This document shows, piece by piece, positions 34,745 to 46,200 of a stretch of 64,000 nucleotides of DNA. The DNA comes from Cepaea nemoralis (lineage: Eukaryota > Mollusca > Gastropoda > Stylommatophora > Helicidae): positions 798,501 through 862,500 of the forward strand of contig JACEFZ010013235.1 in assembly GCA_014155875.1 (NCBI GenBank). The letters are read 5' to 3'. Numbering within the stretch: the stretch's first letter is position 1; every line of letters begins with the position of its first letter. The notes below the pieces were generated by a model, which was given only the letters and a program-made list of their open reading frames with translations, was not told the DNA's origin and ran no database searches. A program made the translations under genes and the position numbers.

Positions 34745-35115
34745 GATGGATCAACATCACGGCACATGGGTATAACCCATACGTTCTACTCCTACCTCAA
34801 ACCTGAGTCTGGAGAAACTCAGTGCATGAACTCTGTTGCACCGGCGAGGATCCTGAAATACTTTGGGTAGATTTTTGACTCAAAATTTTGCCCGGGCAGC
34901 ACCGTTAGGCTACTCTTTTTTTATTTCCAACTGCCAAGGGATATTTTACGTATGCAACAATACACACGGGCGTCCGATCTCACTACCCAGAGACCAGGGG
35001 AAATTTTATTACTAGAAGTCCACGAGAAAAAATCCTGGTCCTCACCAGGGCATGAACCCGAGACCTCCAGCACTCGAGGCGGACACCATACCTCGAGACC
35101 ACTCAGCTTCCCTAG
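34745..35115 (-). mobile_element. SINE S1 copy
   Basis: The minus strand has the S1 head (gagtggtctcgaggtatggt, then gggttcatgccc) and body (ctagtaataaaatttcccct, gcccgggcaaaatttt), ending gtgatgttgatccatcgact then aaacta. Its intact 3' end shows that the 28S-like segment in the 39.5 kb copy is an insertion. Confidence 0.88.
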
Positions 35116-35295
35116 GGGTAATTAAGAAAAAAAAAATTTTTTTTTTTAAGGTAATAAAAAAAAAGGAAGTCCTGTAGCAGGAAGCTGCTATGGGTATGTG
35201 AAGTTGTAGGACCATCACATTATTTGTAGGCTTAAGTGCACAGTCTTTTCCTCCCTTAGTGAACAGAGAGAGCTGGCTTCAAACCCTTCTGCGGA

Positions 35296-35488
35296 GGTCA
35301 GCATGGCAGAATTGATAATAACGCATGTTCTTAAAACAACCGGTGTGCTGATGATGAAATAAGGGGTTCAGCCCCTACACCAGACTGTTGGACTAAACTG
35401 TTGACCTCTCGTCCTTGACGTGGGGATGTAAATTACAAGTACCTCTGAAGTCGGAGTGGGTTCGCTTATGGCGAGGGCCATTGTTAAT
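35296..35488 (+). mobile_element. SINE S2 copy 2, truncated
   Basis: gtcagcatggcagaattgat...ggggttcagcccctacacca...ggagtgggttcgcttatggc matches S2. It is cut by the LINE B 3' tail. Confidence 0.85.
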
Positions 35489-35489
35489 C

Positions 35490-38400
35490 ATCATCATCAA
35501 GTGCCATGCTAGCTGGCGTAGTTGTTCATGGCTCTCCACAGATCTCGGCCTTTGGTGTTCTGGATCAATTCTGCTGATGATATTCCTCCATGCCATCGTC
35601 TCAATCCATCCAGCATCATTTCTCTTGGTCTGCCTCTACTTCTCTTCCCCTCGATCTTTCCAGTTGTCACGATGTTCTCCAATGCCTGTCTTCTCATCAC
35701 ATGACCAAAGAAAGTCTCTTTCTTATTGTTGTATATAGTACTCTAGTTTCATTAGCCTCTTTCAGGCAAACGTTGTTAGTTACTTTGCAAGTCCAAGGAA
35801 TTCGCAACATTCGTCTTAAAAACCACATCTCTGTTGCTTCTAAGTTCTTCCTAATTTGTTCATTTACATTCCAAGATTCGCTGCCATACAGCAAAACTGG
35901 TTCTATATAGCATTTTAGCACTTTCTTACATTCATTGATAGCGACTTATTGCATTAGATACTCTTCATTTTCTGAAATGCGGCTTTTGCCTGCCCTATTC
36001 TGCTCTTAATCTCTGTTGTACATCTTCCATCTGATGTTATAAGTGCCCCTAGGTATTTAAAATTATCCACTTGGTTGAGAATTTCCCCTTCTATTTCTAT
36101 GTCACATTTTGGTGTCCCCATTTTCTTTGATATCACCATTGTTACTGTTTTCTTGATATTCAAGGAGAGTCCTTTCTGTGCACTCTCTGATACTACAATG
36201 TCCAATAATTGTTGTAGGTCTGTTGCATTATCCGCCACCAATACTGTGTCATCTGCATAGCGTATATTGTTTATATTATATCCTCCGATTAGTATTCCTG
36301 GCTTCTCTTTGATCTCTCTCATTATTACTTCGCTATATAGGGAGAAGAGATCGGGTGACAAGACACACCCCTGTCGTACTCCTAGCTTTATCTGTTCATA
36401 ACTACCCTCTTTATTTCCCATTTTAATTGCTGCTACTTGGTTCCAGTATATATTCTTTATTATTCTTAAATCTTTCCCATCAATGTTGATATCTTCCAAC
36501 ATTTTAATCAGCTCATCATGTTTTACTTTATCAAATGCCTTAGTATAATCTATGAAGCATAAATATATGTCTCTCTGTTTCTCTATTGACCTTTCTATTA
36601 GTGTTCGTAATATATATTGCATTGTTTGTACCCTTTCCTTCCATAAAACCATACTGTTCTTCACTAATTTCCATTTTTATTTTCTTTCTTGTTCTTCTCA
36701 TTATAATTCTGAGTAGAAGCTTAGTGACATGGTTTATGAGGTTAATTGTACGAAAATCTTCACATTCAATTGCTCCTGGTCTCTTTGGTATTGCTATAAA
36801 TACAGATTTTAGCATATCGCTCGGTAAATATCCACTGTTGTAAATATCATTCAGCAGTTTGGTTAATATATCTACTCCAAATTCTCCCAATACTTCTAAT
36901 TCTTCTACTGTGATTTCATCTGGCCCAGCTGTTTTTCCTTTCTTCATATGTTTCATAGCGTCAGCGACTTCTTCTTTTAGAATAGGTGGGCCTTCTAAGT
37001 TACTTTCTTCTGTTAATTCTTCCCTTTCTCCATTATATAATTCTCTTATATACTCATTCCACCTCTTCATTATAGCACCTTCCTCCAATAATATCTTTCC
37101 TGTTTTTGATTTCAAACACCCTGTATTTATTCTTAATTTTCTTCCCGTGAGCTCACTGATTTGTCTCTGCATACTTTTTTGATCTTTAATGAAATTTAAT
37201 TCAATTTTTTTGCATTGCTCTTTTAACCAACTTTCTTTTGCCTTCACACATTTATCTCTTATTTCTTTATTTATCTTAGCATACTCTTGTTTGTCATTTT
37301 TATTCTGTTTCCTTTTGTCCATCAGCATTAAGATTTCTTCATTCATCCATTTCTTCTTAGGTATTTGGCTTCTCTCCGGTAATATTTCTTTGCTAGTTTG
37401 ATGAATGGAGTCCCTTAACATTTCCCATTGTTCATTTATACTTTGTATTTTAGCTGTTGCATTGTACCTATTTTTCACAGTCACCCTGTATTGTTCTTGA
37501 ATTTCTTTATCTACTTTCAGAACCTCTTTATTAAGTCTCAAGTTCTTAGCCATTTTTTTCCCTCTCTTTAATCTTACTTTTATTTTTCCACATAGTGGTA
37601 CATGATCACTATTACCGTCAGCACCAGGCATTGTCTTTACATTAATTAATGCATTTCTAAATCTTTTATTAATAAGTATGTAGTCAATTTGGTTGCATAT
37701 TTTCATATCAGGGCTTTTCCATGTGTATAGTGGTCTTTTATGGTGTTTAACCCTTTACAGGGCAGACGCTTGTCCGTTTTGTAGCCCTGAACGGGCAAGA
37801 TTTTTTCAGGTTCTGTAAAATTTCGGGTCGCGTTAGTAAAAACATCACAAATAAGGTGTTAGTCAACCGATTTTAGTTAAATAAACAACACAATGAAGGG
37901 AAAAGCATGTAGAATATGTTACACACGTGATTGTTGCCGGTAGTCCATATATGAACACAAATATTTATGAAATACGGCATATTGTTTGTGATTTTCCGTC
38001 ACCTATACGGCAATTTACAAACACATTTTCAGAATCATAATCACTTTCTTTAAAGTCCGACTCACGACTGCTAATGCAAAGTAACGCTTTGCACTGATAT
38101 CTAGCTTCGATTAATTATCAACTTCGTGCCCTTTAATGTCATTTAAATTGAACAGAGCGAAATCTCGGCTATCACTTGAAGAATCGCCGAAATCCATTTT
38201 GAAAAACAGCGTAAAAATCCTGAAAACTATCAAAAAAAGTCCGTTCAAATTCATTGTAGCGCGTTTACAAATGGCGGCCACGTTGTCAAGCTATCGGCGA
38301 AAGTGAAAGTAGCCGTCGGAAGTGTCGGAAAGCCGAGAGGTCGCGTTTTTACAATGCATAATAGTATCGGCCGGAATCGGACGCAACGCTTGTTTTAAGC

Positions 38401-38740
38401 GATCGGCCGGTAATGGCCGCTATGCCCTGTAAAGGGTTAAAACATGTGTTTCCAATTATCATATCATTAATATTTGCCCATTCTATTAGTCTCTCTCCTC
38501 GTTCATTTCTTGTACCTAAACCGTAATTCCCAACTATATCCTCTATTTTTCCCTTTCCTACTTTTGCATTAAAATCTCCCAGTATTATTTTTATTTCTTG
38601 TGATCCAATTTGAGCTATTGCCATTTCTGTTTCACCATAAAAGTGTTGTATTTCTTCATCACTACTGCTTGTTGTTGGTGCATATACTTGGTATAATATT
38701 TATATCTATTGGTTTGCCTTTTGATTTTGACCAAAATACA
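35490..38740 (-). mobile_element. LINE family B, longest copy
   Basis: On the minus strand: endonuclease part (KIILGDFNAKVGKGKIEDIV; YTWKSPDMKICNQIDYILIN; GNSDHVPLCGKIKV), then linker and RT (MKKGKTAGPDEITVEELEVL; FRTINLINHVTKLLLRIIMR; FIDYTKAFDKVKHDE; GVRQGCVLSPDLF; RYADDTVLVADNA), then tail (FLRRMLRIPWTCKVTN; RGRPREMMLDGLRRWHGG). One frame shift lies near 36600 and another near 35700-35950. The 5' end is lost at a LINE D fragment. A piggyBac-type MITE sits inside the endonuclease. Confidence 0.94.
37747..38440 (-). mobile_element. piggyBac-type MITE (686 bp) nested in LINE B, TTAA duplications
   Basis: The element (37751-38436) begins ccctttacagggca and ends tgccctgtaaaggg, perfect 14-bp inverted repeats, between TTAA copies at 37747-37750 and 38437-38440. 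TTAA targets with CCC-starting ends define piggyBac. On the minus strand from 38197 it reads MDFGDSSSDSRDFALFNLND then IKGHEVDN-stop, an acidic start like piggyBac transposase N-termini, suggesting derivation by deletion. Confidence 0.93.
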
Positions 38741-39400
38741 TTGGCACCTTGCCGTCTTGACAGACGATAGTTTGTACTTTACCTATGGCGGTAGCGAATG
38801 TGACTGATAAGGCCAATTTGCGCTGTAAATGTCCTTTCACAGTGGGTGCATGTGAACACATGATCATTTCCACCATCATGCACCATCTTACGTCTCACAC
38901 GCTCGGTGTGTGACTTATCTGCAATAATTTTCTCCTTTGTCTTTATTCCATTTCTGATGTTTGCCCTCCATGCAACACGTTCAGCGGCGACTTGCTCCCA
39001 ATGTGCATTATCAATGCCTGTATCAATCATGTCCCGCCTACACACATCTTTGTATCATAGTAGAGGCCGACCCTGAGATCTCTTAGCCATCTGTAATTCA
39101 CCAAAAAAGATGTCCTTTGGTATTCTACCATCATCCATCCTCCTAAGATGTCCTATCCATCTAAGTCTACGAAGACTGAGCATGGAACAAACCGTCACAC
39201 AACCTATTCATTCCAACACTTCAGTATTTATGATTTTGTCCGAGACCGGTTAAGACCAGGGATGGAGTTATACCTCTCCATAACACAAAGCCTGGGCTGA
39301 ATTGTAGAGACCATGTGTTGCCCATGCAGCATGATCCCTCTCTCGCCCTGCCTAGTTTACTCCAGAAGAAAGGTAACACCAATACATCTGGAACAAGACT
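38741..39400 (-). mobile_element. LINE D derivative: 5' UTR fused to 3' module
   Basis: On the minus strand, 39400-39238 matches the LINE D leader (as at 21270-21437) up to aaccggtctc, then jumps to gacaaaatcataaatactga, the KI..TEVLE codons near 26880, and continues to the 3' UTR (38741). About 5.4 kb of LINE D is missing between. Confidence 0.85.
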
Positions 39401-39528
39401 AAATTTATCACACAAGTATGTTATTTGAAGTTGTATTATTGATTTTGTAAATGGTTTTAAATGAATTGCTTGGTAACATTCCTAGTGTGTTCTGCGCATT
39501 CAAGCTTTTCCAATTGTTTAAAATAAAT

Positions 39529-40445
39529 ACTTTTATTTCATTGGGGGGCTGTGTGGTCTCGAGGTATGGTGTCTGCCTCGAGTGCTGGAGGTCCTGGGTT
39601 CAAGCCCCGGTGAGGGCCGGGATTTTTTTCACGTGGACTTCTAGTAATAAAATTCCCCCTGGTCTCTGGATAGTGAGATCGGACACTCATGTGTATTGTT
39701 GCGCACATAAAAAATCTCTTGGCAGTTGGAAATCGAAAAAGAGTAGCCTAACGGCGCTGCCCGGGCAAAATTTCGAGTTAAAAATCTACCCAAAGTATTT
39801 AAGGATCCTCGCCGGTGCTACGGAGTTCGTGCACTGAGATGAGCTTCTTCAGACTCAGGTTTGAGTTTGGAGGAGAACGGAGCACTTATGGGTTACACCC
39901 GTGTGCTGTGATGTTGATCCATTGACTCTAGTCTTTCCTCTCGTGCCTAAGTGGGGCAGAAGTCGTGGCTCTCCATGTTTGTGCAAAGCGTCAAACATTT
40001 GGAGCCAGAAATCTGATTATGTAACAGTGAGGAGTTTTATGATGGCGGATTGTCAAGCCGCCTATCAACCCTCTTTAGTCAAGCTAGAAGAAAACATGTC
40101 CCGCCATCTTGACCCAAGCCGGAAACTCTGTAATCCCTCCGATGGTAGCATCGCACCATTGGTTTATCAGCCAAGCACGTGAATAAGAATATCGTCGCAC
40201 ATCCGGGCGGGATTCTGACTTAGAGGCATTCAGCCATAATCCCTCAGATGGTAGCCTCGCACTATTGGCTTATCAGCCAAGCACGTGAACCACATGTCTG
40301 AACTTACGGTTCCTCTCGTACTGAGCAGGATTACCGTAGCAACGACCTGTCATCATTAGGGTAAAACAACATTATTCTGCTTTGAACACGATAGAGTCCC
40401 GTATTATCCATCGACTAAACTAAACTAAACTAAACTTTTATTTCA
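39529..40445 (+). mobile_element. SINE S1 with 12-bp TSD that contains the exon K acceptor
   Basis: The perfect duplication acttttatttca lies at 39529-39540 and 40434-40445. The SINE has a tRNA-like head (tggtctcgaggtatggtg, then gggttcaagccccgg), a body of about 370 bp and a (taaac)n tail. The right duplication plus the next g forms the splice acceptor of MRCK exon K. A 478-bp insert interrupts the tail. Confidence 0.92.
39917..40416 (-). mobile_element. 28S rRNA-derived insert inside SINE S1
   Basis: The 478-bp insert (39928-40405) lies between atccattgact (39917) and atccatcgact (40406), a probable 11-bp duplication. Its minus strand from 40368 to about 40195 reads like the 3' end of 28S rRNA: gttttaccctaatgatgaca, tcctgctcagtacgagagga, gcctctaagtcagaatcccg. 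Part of this (taatccctc-gatggtagc...ccaagcacgtga) is repeated at 40131-40182. The rest of the body is unrecognised. Confidence 0.85.
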
Positions 40446-40446
40446 G

Positions 40447-40509
40447 ATTCATCAAGACTCATTTTAGGAAGAGATGATGGATTGTATGTAATTGATTTGA
40501 CAAAGGATA
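40447..40509 (+). CDS. MRCK: MRCK exon K: CNH domain, blade 1
   Basis: The acceptor is ttttatttcag and the donor gtaagt. It encodes D-SSRLILGRDDGLYVIDLTKD. The acceptor lies inside the right-hand target-site duplication of a SINE, so the pyrimidine tract is the duplicated copy and the nearest branch-point candidates (ctaaac repeats) are SINE tail. Confidence 0.95.
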
Positions 40510-41034
40510 GTAAGTTTTTCACTCAGTTGTGTACATATTGTTGAGCTGTGTATTGTTGTTTTGTATATTTTGTATACAAATTATTATTTTTGTTTTTGTA
40601 TAAAATATTTATTTTTATGTTTTAAAATTTAAAAAAAAAAGGGCTTTCGGCTTCAGAAACTTTAGATGTTCAGCAGACTTACCATCAGTGGTATTATTAA
40701 TACATTTAGGAAATTCTTATTAAGCACATGTGAAATAAAGACATCACAGACAATAGTAAGTAGGATAGAAAAGACAGACGTCGGTGTTCTGATATCATAA
40801 AATGAAATAAAAAATTTGCACCATAATTTGGAAATAATGAATGTGTTCATTTATGTTGTGTATTTTGATGTATATCATATGAGCATTATAAGCCATGTTT
40901 TCGCTTGTCTATTTAATTTATTAGCAGTGGATTCTGAATCCTCTATCATGGACTATTGTTCCTGTGATTCAGAGAAGTAGAAAGTTACTTGTCTCCTTAT
41001 TATATTTCTAAATGTTATGAGCGTTATTGTATCT

Positions 41035-41755
41035 TCTTCTGAATATTATAGCTTTGATCATTTGCAAATAATTATTTTGTAAAGTTTAATTGCATATATG
41101 CTGGTTTTTTATTCTTTTAACCACAGTAGTTTTAAAAAGACTATCATATCTTTAAACTACTGAAGCAAAACTGACAGTAAAACAATAATCTGAAGATTAC
41201 AGCTTTGATCATTTGCAAATAATTAGTTTGTAAAATTTAGTTGCATATATGTATTTTTTTTTACTTTCCCGCTTTTTTTCCCCCCCTACTGAGGGTAGGT
41301 CAGCATGGCCAAATGGATAAGAATGCGTGTTCTTAAACATCCGGTGTGCTGATGCTGAGGTAGGGGGCTCAATCCCTACACCGGACAGTTGGACTAAAAT
41401 GTTGACCTATCGTCCTTGACTTAGGGATGTTAATTACAGGTACCTTAGAAGTCAGAGTGGGTTTGATAGTGAGGGACGCTGTTAATAGGTAAAGCTAATC
41501 TACAAGCAAAATTCAGTCCAGCACTACTAGAAGTAGTGTGTATGGACTGCACTTGAGTTCAAAGCGACGGAGGGCAAAAAAAAAAAGAAAAACTACTGTG
41601 ATAACACCGACAGTGAAACATTAATCTGAATATTATATTATAGCCTTTCATATATGCCTTTTTTTTTTTTTAAATCACAGTAGTTTTAATGAGACTATCA
41701 TGTCTTTAAACTACTGAGGTAGCACCGACAGTGAAACATATGACAGTGTTGTGAA
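41035..41755 (+). repeat. Diverged tandem repeat interrupted by SINE S2 copy 3
   Basis: cagtagttttaa-agactatcat...tttaaactactga recurs at about 41120 and 41685, with agctttgatcatttgcaaat at 41050 and 41203. SINE S2 (41300-41590; gtcagcatggccaaatggat, ggagtgggtttgatagtgag) is inserted between copies. Confidence 0.75.
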
Positions 41756-41929
41756 TTTCAGTTATATTGATTCATTACATTGCTTTCAAATATGTTGATT
41801 ACTTTTTCTATTGTAAGAACCTGAAGTGATACAGTGAGTAAGTTAGAGTGAGAGAGACAGAGATAGAGACAGGGAGAAACACAGAGAGATGGAGAGAGAG
41901 AAAAAGAGAGAGTCCGAGAGAGAGAGAAC

Positions 41930-41993
41930 ACACACACATACACGCACGCACGCATGCATGCATGCACGCACATGCACGCACATGCACACACAC

Positions 41994-42057
<64 letters not shown>
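41930..42057 (+). repeat. (CA/CG)n then (GA)n microsatellite
   Basis: Alternating cacgcacgcatgcatgcacg is followed by about 58 bp of GA. It lies 130 bp upstream of exon L. Confidence 0.95.
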
Positions 42058-42062
<5 letters not shown>

Positions 42063-42188
42063 TTATAGAACCCATGTCATTGTAGCAACTCAAGGCTGAG
42101 ATTTTATTGAAGTCAGTTATGATTTTGTATATCTGTTTTGTCTTCCAGTGATGGGGTTAACATGTGAGGTATTTTACATTTGTGACAG

Positions 42189-42284
42189 ATTTTGTGCGTA
42201 TTGGAGACAGAAGTGAGAAGAAGCAAGTGTTGCAAGTTGATTTGCTGCTGGAGCAGCAGCTGGGCTATATTGTTTATTTAAGTG
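42189..42284 (+). CDS. MRCK: MRCK exon L: CNH domain
   Basis: The acceptor is tgtgacag and the donor gtatgt. Phases are 1 in and 1 out, with 31 full codons. It reads FVRIGDRSEKKQVLQVDLLL, then EQQLGYIVYLS, matching the IIRVGD...Q..L block of MRCK CNH domains. The upstream acceptor lacks a strong pyrimidine run. Confidence 0.93.
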
Positions 42285-42673
42285 GTATGTTAATGTTTGT
42301 TTTAATGTTTGTGGTAAGGTAATGTTTATGTCAATGGTAAGTAAATGATACTTGTTTTACAGGTGTGTGATGGGTTCCTGGCATTTGAGACATATCTATC
42401 AAAATGGTGTCAATTTATTCTGTAAATGATATGTAGTTTCATGGATTTACCGTTTATAATCTTCTGTAAAACTTGCCTTCTTCCTTCTCCTCTTCCTCCT
42501 TCTTTATTGCACTAAGAACTCCATAGCAATAAAAGCAGCGGTCAGCGATAAGTTTTGGGTTCTTCACATTTCCATACAGTTTTTTTTTTTTTTTTGCAGT
42601 TGATAGATATTTGTTCAGTTTACATTCATTGTAAATTGGGCAGGGCTGTAAACAGTTGGCCAGACATCATGGG

Positions 42674-42860
<187 letters not shown>

Positions 42861-43244
42861 ACCAAATGAACCTATCTTAATTTGTCACCAGGTGAACCTA
42901 TCTTAATTTGTCCAAATCCAAAGGGCTGCAAAGCTCTGCTATGTTCCTCGTGTACTGTCTTGTTTACTGCCTCAGTTAGTAGTTTATGTATATTTTGCAG
43001 GGACATCATTTTTCTTGTCGCCTGAGTGATGTTGCTTTCTGTGGAACACTATCTGTTGGTAGTAATGGTACATGGCTAATCTGTTTTACTTGCTATTGTT
43101 TTTTGTGTATGAAGTCCAACACTTAGTGTTTTCTACACAAGCTTTTTCATTTCTCTGTATCATTACCTAATCGTCTTGTTCCTGTATCTGGCTAAGCTGG
43201 TTGCTTGTTATATGAGATTGTTTTTTCTTGCCATTGTTAAATGA
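42861..43244. other. Intronic sequence, nothing recognised
   Basis: It contains a short direct duplication (gaacctatcttaatttgtc) just after the microsatellite. No gene is seen. Confidence 0.5.
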
Positions 43245-46200
43245 AATATCAATCAATCAATCATGTGCCGTGCCGGAAAGCTGGGCAGTCATGACTCGCC
43301 ATTTCACTCGATCACCAGAGTCATGGTTCAGTTCAGTGTTCCTGTCTCGACCATGCCATGTGGCCAAGCCATCCAGGTATTTACTTCTCGGTCTTCCCCT
43401 TGGTCTGTTCCCTTCAATCTTGCCAGTTGTCACCAAGTTCTCCAATTCATTTCTTGTCATAACATGTCAAAAAAATTTTGACTGTCTACATCTAATTTCT
43501 CTAATCAATTTACGAGTTTCATTTGTCTCCTGTAGTACTTGGTCATTGGTTTTTCTGTCTGTCCATGGTATTCTTTGCATTCTCCTCAGAAACCACATTT
43601 CTGCAGCCATCAGATGTTTTTCAGCTTGACTGCTCATTGTCCAAGTTTCACATCCATACAAAAGAACAGGCTCTATGTAGCACCTCAACACTCTTTTTCT
43701 CATTTCAGTTGACATCTTTTTATTGGTCAGTATGTTTTTCATCTTGCTAAAGGCTACTTTCGCCATGGCGATTCTTGTTCTAATCTCTTCAAGGCATCTC
43801 CCATCAGATGTTATGACTGTTCCGAGATAATTGTATCAATTCACTTGTTGAACAATATTCCCATTTACTTGTATATTACATTGTGGTATTTCTTCTTTTT
43901 AGGGACGACCAAAATTTTGTTTTTTTTAAAATTCAATTTTAACCTAGTTGTTCACTGTTGTGAACAAACTGCATCTACTAATTGTTGCAGGATCCTGCTC
44001 ATTGTCTGCAATCAATACTGTATCATCTGCATATCCAATGTTGTTGATGTTTCGTCCTCCAGTTATGATTCCATTTACATCTTCTACATTTCTGAAAATA
44101 TTTTCACTGTATAGGGAAAAAAGATCTGGAGACATTACACATCCCTGCCTAACACCTCTCTTAATAGGCTGATATTGTCCCACTTCATTATCAATCCTTA
44201 TGGCTTGTTGTTTCCAATATATGTTTTTTATAAGTCTAATATCTTTCCCATCAGTTTGTAGATCTGCAAGCATATCTGCCATGTTGACATGTCTTACTCT
44301 ATCGAAAGCCTTTGTGTAGTCAATAAAGCAAAGATGTATATCTTTGTTTACTTCTATAGAACGTTCAATAACTGATCGCGGCATATACACAGCATTTACT
44401 GTACCCTTTCCTTCTACAAACCCACATTGTTCTTCCCCTATTTCAGGTTGTATTTTCTTCCTCACTCTTTGCATGATAATTCGTAGCAAAATCTTTGTGA
44501 TGTGACTCATTATACTAATTGTTCTATGTTGATCACATTCCAAGGCTCCTGATTTCTTTGGGATTGCAATAAATATAGAATTACATAATTCAGAAGGTAT
44601 TTCTCCAGTATCATATAATGTGTTCAGCAGTCTGGTGACTTGATCTATTCCATATACTTCTAAAGCTTTAATCATTTCTGTTGTGATGTTATCTGAACTG
44701 TGGGTCTTGCCAGCTTTCATATGGTTAAGATTATTTTGAACCTCCATCTTCAAAATTGGTGGTCCTTCATTATTAAATCGAATATCATGTTCTTGTTTGT
44801 CCATCAAGAATGATGATGACCATTCATTTCATCCAGTGGGGTTGAAAGAATGGAGCCGTGAGTTCTAAGATGGCTCATAAGGCCTATTGTGGCTCGAAAT
44901 GTTCTTTAACAATGTGGACAAAGAATGCTTGACGTTTCTGGAGGAGGATTTCCTGCAGTGGTTTTTCTGTCCTGCCTTTTCTTCACAGCTCTTGCAGTCC
45001 TGGTTGCCTCACACATGACTGCACCGTTGCGTAATGATGCACGCCACGAATTTCGGTCTCTGGCTGCAGTCTCCCAGGTGTCATGATGAATTCCAAAAGC
45101 ATTCAGTGAGATTTTCAGAGTGTCTTTAAAGCGTTTCCTCTGGCTGCATTGGGAGCGTTTACCGCAACGCAGCTCGCCGTAAAAAATTCGTTTAGGGAGC
45201 CTGTGATCTGGCATGCGTGTTAAGTAACGAGCCCAGCGAATCTGATTCTTCATTAGTAGAGTCTGGATACTGGGCATGGACACTCTTTCTAGGACTTCAG
45301 TGTCTGGGATCGAATAACGTACTGTTCATCTCTGTTATCATCATAAAGGTTTTTCACATAATCTGACCATACATGTAGAATCTGATCTTTTTCTATTATG
45401 ATTTGGCCATCTTTAGTTTTTAGCTTGCTGATGTATTGTTCTTTTATTAGTAAGTTCCTGAATTCTTTTGTGCACTAATTTGGTATTTTGAATGTTGTGT
45501 TGTTTTTCAATTTCTAAGCAATTTTTCTCAAGCCATGCTTCTTTTGCCTCCTTACATAATATTCTGACTTGTCTGTGAATTTCTTCATATTTAGCAGGAT
45601 TATTTTTGTTGAGTCTTCTTGTTTCCATTGGTTGTAAAATTTCTTCAGTCATCCATTTCTTATGACCCAACCCACCTTCTTTAATTTTGGAATAGTTGTT
45701 TCTGCAGCCAAACTGAATTCTTCAACATTTCCCATTGATCATCCACATCTTGGAATAGAATCTCTAGATCAGACAATATATCAAATCTGTACTTCTATGT
45801 TGAATTTGTTTTGTATTTCCTTGTCATTACTCAATGTACACAAATCATATTTAGTGTTTCCTGTTATATACTTGACTTTCTTTAATTTTACCCTCAATGT
45901 ACTTTAAGTAATCTGTGGTCACTATAACAATCAGCACTGGGAACTGTTTTTGTTATTGTTAACGCATTTCTAAATATTCTGCTAATCAGAATGTAGTAAA
46001 TCTGGTTTCTGATCCTGCTATCAGGACTCCTCCATGTCCATAATCTTCTAGGGTGTTGTTTAAACCAGGTGTTTCCTACAATCATTTCCTGCTCTTTTGC
46101 CCACTCCACAAGTCTGTATCCTCTTTCATTTCTCTCTCCTAAACCATAGTTTCCTACTGTGTATCTATCACCTTGATTTCCTACTTTTGCATTGAAGTCG

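Noticed and set aside
40131..40368. Genuine 28S rRNA gene
   Set aside because: Only the 3' end is present, with substitutions and an internal duplication, inside a SINE; no other rRNA sequence flanks it.
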